Positions 1 through 10,800 of a DNA stretch of 64,000 nt are shown piece after piece. The notes under the pieces are model-generated. The model saw only the letters and a program-made list of their open reading frames with translations. It made no database searches and was not told where the DNA came from. How positions within the stretch are numbered: the stretch's first letter is position 1; each line of letters opens with the position of its first letter. The position numbers and the translations under genes are program-made. The stretch comes from Larimichthys crocea (taxonomy: Eukaryota > Chordata > Actinopteri > Sciaenidae): NCBI RefSeq assembly GCF_000972845.2, contig NC_040021.1, positions 11,374,908 through 11,438,907 on the forward strand. Direction: 5' to 3'.

Positions 1-2304
1 CACGGAAATGTGGCAAGCGGTGATGAAATGTCCATTCATGCGGCCACGCATGGATGTGTGTTTATTTAACTACTGTGCAGGTTAATCTGGGTCCTCAAAG
101 CCTGGTGCTGTGTGTTAGTGCCAAGGCTCACAAACCTTCAACGCTCTGATCAGCCTGCCAGCTTTGAAACCTGAGGCATCCAGAGAAACCTCCTTCGTAA
201 AAGCTACGGCACAGGCCTCTCAACCCTAAAGACAAATTTAAAGGTAAATTAAGGTAAATAAAGGCATTGCGTGAATACCTCACTTTTAATAAAGTGTGTG
301 CTGTAGCATAAAAAATGTTCCATAGGACCTGCATTCATTATAATGTGTCACTGACAGGATTTGGTTGCACCTTTACCTCCACATGCCCATAAACATAAAC
401 CATTTAATGGAGATCCAGTCTCTGAGCGGCTGCGTAGGCGGAGGAGAGCACTGTAAAAGCCAAAACAGTAGCTCGGTAGTGGAGGAAAAATTAAGTGATT
501 TTTCCATTTTTACCGGCTGAGCCGCTTTTCCCATGAACAATAAAATGAAAACAACACATAAGCCTCGGGGAACACTGGAAGAAATTAGTCCCCAACTGCA
601 GTAGCTAATCAACACAGCCGCAACACACATTGAGACGCCCTTTTTTTGTGACAAAATTGAAGGCGAATGCTAGTGTGGCACCCGAAGGTTTTGTGCTGTA
701 ATCATGGTGAACCACATAAAGCTCACGATGACACAAAGTTATTTAAAATTTGAGATAATTAAAGAGGAGTGATGTTTAATGACATAAAAAAGATTTATGG
801 AATGCTAAAGTAGTTTTGACAAGGGTAGTCCACATAACATGTAAATCATCTCTGTGAGAGTGAGATATAATATACAACACTCTCACTCTCTGTTTTGTAC
901 ACCAGAAGAAAATATGTAGCTTCTTCGTGTTCATTATGGGATGGCTTTTGTCATTTACTGCCCCACCTGAAATGCCAAGAATACCAAACAAACGTGTGTT
1001 TTTGTAGGTTCAAAATCGAAAAAGAAAGTTTGGTCTTTCAAACATGTATTATCTAATGACTTTAGGAGGCCACACACACACACACACACAAATATACACA
1101 AAAGACTGACTGAGCAAAAAAGAAAGAGAGAGAGAGAGAAGTCTTTATCTTCTCTGTGGAGTGAGAAAGAAGAAAAGCCGGTACCAAGCACAGCTCATCT
1201 GGCGCCGAGCCAGTGTTGAATATCAAGATTCAGTTTACAGTTTGACTTCATAGCAGCACCTCCCTTTTCTGCAGTCCATCTGTGAGTGAGTTTTATTTCT
1301 CCAGAATGTGCATGGATGAGGTGCTCGTTCAGCAGCCTCTCCAAAATATACCGAGTGGCCATCTGTGTATGACAAAGTCTTCACCACACTTACTTGTATT
1401 TCACTTTCAGTCCTAGTAATACTTTCATCTCCTCTCTTTCGTGTATTTTGTTCATCGCAATTGTTTTGATAATCTTTCGGTCAGCTAGCCCCTCTCGCTT
1501 TTTAGTGCTCCCGTTTCTGTTTTTCTCATCTCCATAAAATGCTATAAGGCTTTATCTAATTCTCTTATTCCCGCCCATGTGCCTGTGCTCGGGTGCGCAC
1601 AGCTCCCTCTTTACTACTGTGTGTTGGACGTGGCCAGCGCCATCAATCTCTGTTTGAAAAGTCAACACAAACAGGAGGCACTTCGTCATGCTGTGTTCTC
1701 ATCAGCCTCCTCCCTCCACATTTCACCCTCCGATTCATGCTTTATGAGTCTTATAGCTATCTGCACTCCTACATTAACGATGGCAAATTGATGGTTTATT
1801 TCTAACTAGTTGTGAGAAGGCCTGTGATCTCCTCCCTAAACCTGATTTGAAATAAACGACACACAGCTCATTGCAGAATCCTGTTTTCCTCCCACCTCTT
1901 TAGACACACTAAATGTTTGTAATTTTAGCTGCGTATTTTAGGTTTTGGGTTTGTGGGTGCAGGATGGATCATGGTGTGGATCGTTGATAATATCTGTGAA
2001 GCGCCAGCAGGCAGATAGGATCAACCACCCTCAGGGTAATGACGTATGTGACCATCATGCAACAGCATTGCGGAATAAATCATCATGCCGGGGATCCTCA
2101 CAGAGGAGTATTCAGTATTCGTCCTCAAGGGCAGCGTGCCATGAGAGTGAGGTACACCATCACCCATTCTGTGGTAATGCTGGTCATACTGGTAATCTGC
2201 CACATTATCATTCCTGCAAGGCAGTTTGTACCCGTGCCTAGGCGAGGGCGATGTGATGATATATAGCGTTAGATGATACTGTGAAATGCCATGCTGTCGT
2301 TTTA
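1..2304. other. Intergenic DNA, no gene recognised
   Basis: Only short frames with no family resemblance and no convincing exon signals. Contains the CA/GA microsatellites near 1.1 kb. Stretches 3301-4378 and 5087-7721 are likewise without recognisable genes apart from the hairpin and repeats listed separately. Confidence 0.6.
1071..1139. repeat. CA and GA microsatellites
   Basis: (CA)10 at 1071-1090 and a GA run at about 1124-1139. Confidence 0.9.
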
Positions 2305-2328
2305 AAGAATAGTTTGACATTAAAGAAG

Positions 2329-2580
2329 AAGATATACTTTATTTATCCCTCAATGGGGAAATTCTTTTTTCACTCTATTTTTTATTTACATGCATTTTAA
2401 CCCGGACACACATACATGCAGTACAACGGCATAGACATGCAAATGTGGATGGTGGAGTGATGGGCAGCCAGCTAGACCAGCGCCCAGTTGGGGGGGGGGT
2501 CGGTGCCTTGCTCAAGGGCACCTCGGCAGTGCCCAGGAGGTGAACTGGCACCTCTCTAGCTACCAGTCCACCTTCCATAT
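2329..2580 (-). repeat. LINE-type 3' tail and teleost dispersed repeat
   Basis: Contains TACTTTATTTATCCCTCAATG...GGGAAATTC, the widespread fish retroelement 3' end in reverse orientation. It is followed at about 2440-2580 by a segment with GGTGCCTTGCTCAAGGGCAC and GGTGAACTGGCACCTCTC, a common percomorph repeat box. Inserted within the foldback element that starts near 2305. Confidence 0.6.
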
Positions 2581-2728
2581 TTTCAAGGAGTTTTATTTGT
2601 CATTGCAACACATGTAAACATGGGATGGAACGAAATTGGTCGTTCCATCCCATTGGTCCATGTGGGACTTGAACCAGCCACCCTCCGGTTCCCAAGCCAA
2701 GTCCCTATGGACTGAGCTACTGCCGCGC
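2581..2728 (-). repeat. tRNA-derived SINE
   Basis: On the minus strand GCGCGGCAGTAGCTCAGTCC (A-box-like) is followed by GGTTCAAGTCCCA (B box), then a non-tRNA tail ending with the CAATGACAAATAAAACTCC type 3' end. It cannot be a working tRNA because the acceptor stem and anticodon arm do not pair. A 13-base perfect stem (2621-2633 with 2640-2652) lies in the tail. Confidence 0.7.
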
Positions 2729-4378
2729 TTATAATCTCTTTTTGTGAGTTAAATGAGAAGGCTGATGCAACTCTCATGCCTGTGCTTTAACTATGGGACT
2801 TGAGCCAGGAGGCGATTAGCTTAGCTTAGCACAAAGTCTGGCTCTGACTACAGTTCAAGAATGCACCTAATAGTAGCTGGAAAGCTCACTGATTAACATG
2901 AATGTTTAATTCATACAAAAATAGAAATGTAAAGACGACAGTTTGTGGTTTTGACTTCCCAAAGACTTTGAGGCTGTCAGGGCAACCAGCAAATGGGTTG
3001 CTGCACAGGGTTGCAGAGCAGATGGATAAACTATGTCCATCAAGAAATAGTTACACTACATGTAGCAACTCCCTCTAAAACCACAAATTAGTGTTAATTA
3101 GTGGGTGTTAGTGGTGTTGGTTGGCGAGTTTTTTTCCCCTTTGGACAGAACAATTTCCCCGTTTCTAGTGGTTATGCTAAGCTGAGCGAATCACCTCCTG
3201 CGTTCCAGAGCGCCGAGATGTCACAGTGGTATCAGTATTCTCTCTAACTCTTGACAACAGCGCACATAAACATATTTCCTAAAATGTCCATGTGACCCAA
3301 CAGTATTTAAAAAAAAAACATATTCTTAGTTGTTGACATAATATTGACAAAAACTGTTTTATCTGCCTCCCAGACACGATCTGTATCTTATCTGCAGAGA
3401 TACTTTTTAAGAAAAATCAAGGAACCAAAGAAATGACAACAAACAAGCAAAAGCTCTTTGTGAAAACCAAGTGACCTAACGTTTTGCATGTGCGGTAAGT
3501 TCTTCCATGCCGCTCTGAAATGTCATATGTATACAAGGGGCCTTATTCAAACATCCATCTCTACATGTGGGTGGGCAGGCCGTCAGCAAGCCTCAGGTCA
3601 CACCCTGCTCGTCCTCGTCGTTTTTGTGACCTTCCTGTCTACAGTTCATATATTCCACATTAATAAAGGTCATAAAAAGAAGGAAACTCTGCTGTGTGGC
3701 ATACTTTATAAATAGTGTTGACACAACAAATGACTAAAAGGGGCAGAGTTTGCATGATGTCAGCCTTGTAGCTTCTCAAGAAAACAAACAGAAATCTCTC
3801 CTTCTGCTTCTTTACATTTTTCCCATCCTACTTCTCTTCAGAACTGAAGTGTTAAAATAATAAAAGCCCTATTTGATGATGGTTTGATTGATGATTGGCA
3901 ACTGTTGTAAAACTGCTAGAATGAGGTGAGTCAGATAAGAGGGCAGAGAGTGGTATTTTTTATGTCATCCTCTCAGCTGGATTTTGCATTAATGGATAGT
4001 ATTTCCACAGATCTATGTGCTAATGAACCTGTAGTACCAGGAAAAACCCATGACAGAAACTTTAACAACCAATCCATGCCAAGAATCAGTCATTAGCTAA
4101 CTAGAGAACAATGAGATCATCAGAGAATCAGTCAAATGGGAGCTGCTCTCCGAGTACTGGCCTGAAGTTACGATGATCTCATAACAGAGCTGCCTGGAGG
4201 CAACTTTATCTCTATTTATGCCAATGAAATATTTAATGTGGTCATTTATTCAGACCAACTCTTCAGACCAGCAGATCTAAGCTTTATTGGGGCTACTCTG
4301 TAGCCTAAAGTTGATTAGATCACAGTAGAAATGATTAACAGGACACTGAGAACTCAATCAACAATGTGCTTTAATTAT

Positions 4379-4440
4379 GAAGGATTCAAGTGAGGAGCAC
4401 AAGAGTGAGTTTTTTCTTGTGCTCCTCACTTGAATCCTTC
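4379..4440. repeat. Perfect 26-bp inverted repeat (hairpin)
   Basis: Positions 4379-4404 and 4415-4440 are exact reverse complements with a 10-base spacer (GTGAGTTTTT). No flanking target duplication or known family was recognised. Confidence 0.9.
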
Positions 4441-4814
4441 TGGGCCTTCTGGTTCAGTGCCTTCAGTGCTGCTTGTACATAACAATGCTCCCACCATGTG
4501 GTCAAGAGTGGTACACACAATCCTATTGAAATAAAATGTGATCAGTATGAGAGGATGGTATATAAAGTTATGTCACTTCAAGCTCACAGGTGTGATGCAC
4601 ATTTTGTTTTTACCTTTGGCACATAGGATGATGTTATTGTAAAATAAATAAAAATACATTTGTAGACTATTTAAATAATGAAAAAATCCCAATGAAATGA
4701 AGTGAAAGTATATGACAAAGTTAAAATCTCAAACACCTGCATTCAAAAGAATTGTGCTGCTGTAAACAGTACTTTCTACACTTTATACTTTATATATGGT
4801 TCACTAGTTTCGCT

Positions 4815-5086
4815 TAAAGAATCCCAACGGGGTGTGGTAGAAAGGACAACACACCCTCCAGAGGGTCACAAGATAACACCGATAAAGGACCAGTGTGGGT
4901 TTCGTGTCACCTTGCAGTGTAGTTGCAAATTGCAACCAATTGAACACAGTGTTAAGGGGAGACTACAGTGGTTGCAAAACACATAAAAGGCCCTATTTAG
5001 AGCCAGTGTTTGGTTTGTCCACTCTGAGCTGCTGTAGAAACATGGCAGAGTGTCAACAGATCTTACACACTGGACCTTTAACAGGT
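4815..5086 (-). repeat. Teleost dispersed repeat, family B
   Basis: Ends on the plus strand with TCTTACACACTGGACCTTTAA, the reverse of the family start AAAGGTCCAGTGTGTAAGA. Internal GAGCCAGTGTTTGGTTTGTCC and GTTGCAAATTGCAACCAATTG are also family motifs. Copies at 63110 and 63735. Confidence 0.65.
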
Positions 5087-7721
5087 GAAATGACTGAAAC
5101 ATTACCTATACATACTTGCCAGTTTATTTATTTATTTGCATGTAACTTAATATTCTGATCAATGTGTCATGTAGTGGGTGAGATCACTGCAGTGTGTACC
5201 CCAGATCTGACCTGCTGAAAGACAACAACATATTATGTCTGACATAATGTAATGTAATCAGTGGCATCTGTATCATGATAACAGAGTGTCACTGTGACAT
5301 TCAGTATCGATGTTTTGGGTGTGGTGCATCTTTTAGTCATAGTTTCAACATGAGGTACACAGCCACGTAAGCATGACACCACGTGAAGAAAAGAAACTTT
5401 GCCAATCAAAAATGTTTATAACAAAAGGTTTATTTCATGTTAAATAAGTAAACATGAATGATGTTACAAACTGTATCATCAGTATTTTATCCCTTGCTGT
5501 GTACTGCGATGGATTAGAAGACACTTCAACATGCCGCTGTATGAATCATTTTAATCGTGTATTCACATGATTCATGTATGCAGTAATAAAATTAGCACTC
5601 ATTCAAATTCATTGTGGCTATCATACCTACTCATACTTACATACATAATCAACCATACACTTTTAAAATACTGTCAGGTACAATTGTTGAGGTACGAACA
5701 AATGTTTCACAGATTTGTCTTGTGGATTTAGTGAGAGCATTTCATGTACAATTACATATAAAACATAATTCCAAACTGTGAATTGTGCATTACAAATAAG
5801 ATTTAATTGTAGTGATTTATTTTTATTTTTATAAATAGTTAATACAACTCTGTACATTTAACATCTTAAAAGGGAAGTGGGTCCTGACTGTGCTGTTTTA
5901 ACTCTGTAACAGGAGGGAGATCATGGTCATTTTTTGTATCGTGTGTGTGTCTAAAACTTGGATTCACTGATGATTGAAGTTACAGGCAGGCTCCCGTTGG
6001 GGCTGTCAGGTCCCTATCAATCAAAAGAGGCATGTTAATCAAACAGTTTTATGGATTTATGGATTCAAAAACAGCCTTTTGTCGCTGTAGAGTTGAATTG
6101 TCCAGCGAGAGACTTCAAATGACCTAACACATATAAACATAACAAATGTTCAGCTAGACATCATAGTACATGTCTGAATTTTGTTGCTTCGGGTTAACGA
6201 TAGACAATCTATACAATACTTTTTATTTTATTTTAAAGATCTATTTACAATGGGCTAAAACGACCAATTAGAAAACTGAGGCCATTTCTTTAGCTTCAGT
6301 GAGGAAACATAACAACATGCTTCTGTGTAGTTATTTGTACTATGCATTCATTAACACCTCCAAATATATTCAGTCCTTGATGAAGAACGACACGTCAGTG
6401 ATGCTGTGAGCAGAACAAAATTTTAGAGCTCCTAAAGACAAACAACAGAAATAAGAAAACACTCCCATGTGAATGTGTCTTTATCATTATATGGCTATTA
6501 TCAAATGCATATCAGGTGAATTGGCTATGATGGGATGAATTATTACTCGAGCTTACTTAAACCTGCAGCGCAGAGCTTTTGTCTCCTTTCTCTGGTAGTG
6601 ACAGTAAATATGTGAAATGCAGTTTTCTGCCATGCTGTAGACTACTCCGTCACTACAGTTGCTCCTGTGGATGCATCATAAGACCTGAGTACTGCGAGTG
6701 GCCTTTTGCGAAAAATTCTCCTTAAACAGACCTATGTACCGTTAACAGGCAAACAAAGTAAATTATAAATATTTCTATTATGAATTCTTCATTCATGAAG
6801 GTTTTTATAAATGTACCTTGAGCAAATAAAAGCGATTTGAAAATCTATCACGATGTAAACTCTACAGATCGAGCGGGAACTCACGGGTGGAGCGAGAAAC
6901 ACTACTGCACAAATTCAGTGGGCCACATAACCAGAAAGTAAACCATGAAGCTAGTTGTTTGGCTTTGATTGGGAGGAGTAGGTGCCAGTCTATCTCAACT
7001 CTGTGGTGGCGAGGGTCGAAGAGACCTATTGCTGCCTTCCTAGACATAATAGATAGCTTGCCGTTGACGTTCCAATCTGCGTAAACAGACATCTGTGTCT
7101 CCAGACTAGAACACCTCCATGGGTAAAAACTCTTGGCATATAGTATTTGTGGTGTTATCTTGGGGTTTAAAGTCGATCCACCAGCACGAGTTTGGCAGAA
7201 TCTGAGACTGACTCAGGCACTTCTGACGTACTTTGAGAGTGTCTCTAATTCTCCTTGGCCAAGCGTCAATAAATAATACAGCATAAGACATCAGAAGCTC
7301 CTGAACACCTTCTTCCTTCCTGACCTCACCATTGACCTTTGACTTCAGCTATTTCTCCACAACACCTGGCAGTCATAAGCTTAATCAGCATTGTGTGAAC
7401 TTGAATAACACATGTTCATTTATATGCAAATGTTCCACGCTGCAGGTTTAAGTTATGTGTTTCAATTAAGATGGAATTTCAACAGATGTAGTTGGAGAAA
7501 ATCGTAAACTGTAAGAAGAAGTACATAATTGTGTGAATATTACTGAGCATGATTGTAAGGAACAGAGAGACCGAGAGAAGCCATGTTGAACAGTGACAGG
7601 TGGAAAGATGTGGCAATTATCGACAGTGTGTGCTGATTGCTCTGTGCTCCTACCTTTGTGCATCTGCGTGTTGAGCTAAGATTTGAGCAGATTTTTTTTT
7701 TTTTTTGTGGAAACAGAAAAG

Positions 7722-7727
7722 TTTATT
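7722..7727 (-). promoter_or_regulatory. flvcr2 polyadenylation signal AATAAA
   Basis: AATAAA on the minus strand two bases after the flvcr2 stop codon. A genomic A15 run (7692-7706, read on the minus strand) begins about 15 bases later, at the expected cleavage zone. Confidence 0.6.
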
Positions 7728-7729
7728 GA

Positions 7730-7806
7730 TCAGAGTTGAGAGGAGTCTGCGGCTGGGAGATTAGCGCCGTGGCTCCGTAGTCTTGTCCGGACATCTGCCT
7801 CTCCGC
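7730..7806 (-). CDS. flvcr2: flvcr2 terminal exon 9 (short, divergent tail)
   Basis: Acceptor TTGTTTTAG precedes 7806. The phase-1 junction with exon 8 gives Gly-Gly-Glu followed by [13 protein letters not shown], which matches the position of the human ADLRRQKAN tail, then about 9 residues and TGA at 7730-7732. The exon sits about 3 kb downstream of exon 8. AATAAA starts only two bases after the stop, so the 3' UTR would be very short. I saw no better candidate between 7.7 and 10.8 kb. If exon 8 is read through instead, the frame ends 13 codons later at about 10815. Less certain than the other exons. Confidence 0.6.
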
Positions 7807-10800
7807 CTAAAACAACAGCTACTGATCACTTCTCATTCAGCATTTATTGTGTCGTGAGTCTCCAGTCTGGAATGAAGATGCTGCCACAGAATCTGATCTA
7901 ACAGGCAGTTTTGTAGTTCTTTTATGTTTATATTTTTTTTATAGGTGATTACATTCACTTCAATTACCTTTTAAGTTCCAACACAATCCAATTTGAATGT
8001 TACCCTTCAAGGAATACTTTAACATTTTGGGAAATATATTTATTTGTTTCATTTCCAAGAGTTAGAGAAGAAAATTGATACCACTTAGTGCTGGAAGTTG
8101 AGTGCTATGTTGCCTTGGTTTAGCTGGATCTGGACCTCTAAATGATGTATTTGGAGTTTGAATTTGGTGACATATAGACGCTGAGTAAGCAGGAGAAGAG
8201 TTTATGGCTATTTCCCAGAGGCAGTATGTACCAGCAGGGACTTGAGGAGATATTTATCAAACTTGCAAAAACATTATTGGAAAATAATTTGTTCATTTTT
8301 GGCCAGAAATAGGATGACTCTCATATATGGTAACTTCCATGGTAACTTAGCTCAGCCCCCAGCCAAAAACTAGTTTGGCATGTAAACCATATATAAAATG
8401 GTAAATTGTTGTTTTTATATGTGAGCTTATCTCCACCGAAAGAGCTTACCCTCACTTCCAGTCTTTATGCCAAGCCAAGCCAATCATCTCCTGGCACTAA
8501 CTTTGTATCTAACGAACAGATGTGAGAATGGTATCAATCATCTCATCTAACTCTCCAGCAGAAAGCGAATATTTGAACCCTCATGTCAATTCTTCGCCTT
8601 GTGTTAGCATTAAATGTGAGTCAGCACTCATCAATGACTTCATCACAGAGTTTGGAGTCTCACCGCTGGCATCAATAACACAGATTTTGTCCATGATATC
8701 TTTACCTCCTTTTTTTTGTCACATTCAAACATTCTCTTCATTTGATTAATTTGCACCCTTATTGTTTTCAACTACCTACTCAAAGCAACTAGCCACCCAA
8801 GCTTTGGCAAGTTAAGCAATGATGAAATATAAAGAAACGACAGAAAGTAAGACAGGATGAGTTAAGACCAGGGGTGAAATCACAGATACAAACTGTTAGT
8901 ATCATCAAGCCAAGTTCAATACACTACTAATATATTTGTCAGTTATATAACAGGTAGGTTTGTGCAAGGAGATGCAGTTGGTGTTTTACAACACGCAGAC
9001 ACGTGAGAAAGATGAACGCAGACATGCAGCATGTCACGGACATGCAGGCCGATTCAAGACAACAGCAAAAACAGACACAATAGGGAGCACAGAGTTATTT
9101 CTGGAGCAGCTCAAAGCGCACATGTGACTTCGCCTGCATGCTTGCCATGCAAACCTATGACAAGCAAACAAATAACACACGTCACAGCAGACATTTTGAC
9201 TTGTCACAGTAGGAAAAACACATGTGTTCCTCATAACACTGACAATAACTTTGTCCTGTTCAAACAGTGCTGTGACAGTGGCAGTATATCAAAACCCTGA
9301 AACTGAAGCCGCTAAACGGAATTCAGCCAGCTTTCGTTTGGATTATTTACTGTGCTTTTCCTGCCGGGACACATCAAAACGTTCTCTGTGAATAAGACCG
9401 CGCTGCTCCCCTCCAATACGACAAAAGAAGCATCACTTTGTTTGTTTAAGCTTCAACACTTACTTCTGCTTTGGCCAACAGGTTCGCGTTTTGTCTCCGT
9501 AGATCTGACCTTATTAAGCCTGCAGGGACGTAAAGACAGAACAGGTCAAACCTGTGAGACACACAACTTCTTTCAAACGACTAAAACCTATTTTTAGTTT
9601 CCTGCTGCATACAGGAATACACCTAAGAGGTGTGTGCAGATCTTTAGATTTAGATATAAAAGTGATGTAATAAAGGTCACTATCCAGTAGGTGGCTCTTA
9701 TGTACAGACATATTACTAATGAATAGTGGCTCTCTTAAAGTATTATATACTTTTGAAAATATTTCCAAAGACTGTGCCAACAAATGCAAGAAAATACAGT
9801 TTGTCTAACTCAAGTCAGTCTGTCTCATCCTGAAACATTGCATTGCAAACAGCTTAATCATTAATCTCAACCTTCCACTTAAATTTCACAACAAATTATA
9901 ACCTTTGTAACGGAATATATTACAGAGAGCCGATACTGTGCATGCATTTTGATGAGAGCTTCGCATAGGAATGCACAATGTGGGAGTTCAGTTGTTGTTT
10001 TCACCACAAAGATGTTCTTTTTCTTTTATAAACTGCCACGATGCCAACAACGAGAAATCGGCCCATGTGTCTAAACTCTGGGTAAGTTACAAAAGACAGT
10101 GAGTCAGTACTCATGACCTTTGGGAGCAGAAAAGTCTTATTCAATAGTCTAGCAGTGTTTGCACAGAGTGTAGCGCTCCAGTGGGTAAAGTATTTTTAAA
10201 AAAGCTATACATTGCTCATAAAAACATTAAATGGGCCATTCAAATAGACGAATAGAATAAGTGGCTTTATACTGACTAAAGAATCTCACGTTGAATATCT
10301 GAAAACAAACTTGGTAATGTGTGTCAGAGTGCATGTGGAGCCTTTTTTTGACAGCGTGTTGAACACCTGATGCAAAATTTTCCATTACTCAGTCAACAGA
10401 CAACAAAATGTTTACCGCTCCACCCTCTGACTTAATGAAAAACACTGACTTCTGAGGAGTCTACAGAACAGGAAAATGCCTGTGGTTACACACTGTCTTT
10501 TCCTAAACTTCAGTTAAACACAAGCACAGTGTTTTGTTATTATGAAACTCTCTGAAGGTCATGAAAGATTTTCTAAGAAATCTAAACCCTGAGCTGCTCC
10601 TGGGATTAAAACGATTTTACTGTAAGGAGGTGACACAATTCTTTGTTAAGAATATGCAACAATGAAAACAAATATCTGTATCATAACACAACCCTGAACG
10701 TCACACAGTAATAAATCAACCTCTAACATCCGTAAACTCACAACAGAAATGGTGACAGACAGATCATTCTTATGCATTGCTGTATGTGATATAAAATCGG

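Larger units (their letters stand above)
2305..3300. repeat. Foldback (MITE-like) element, family A, with nested insertions
   Basis: Left arm pieces (AGTTTGACAT at about 2311; GAGTTAAATGAGAAGGCTGATGC at about 2746; CCAGGAGGCGATTAGCTTAG at about 2807) are matched in inverse orientation on the right (GCTAAGCTGAGCGAATCACC at about 3177; GTATCAGTATTCTCTCTAAC at about 3229; TTTCCTAAAATGTCC at about 3277). The left arm is split by the LINE tail and SINE above. Confidence 0.65.

Noticed and set aside
2653..2728. tRNA gene
   Set aside because: Has A- and B-box-like motifs but no proper acceptor or anticodon stem, and it carries a SINE tail.
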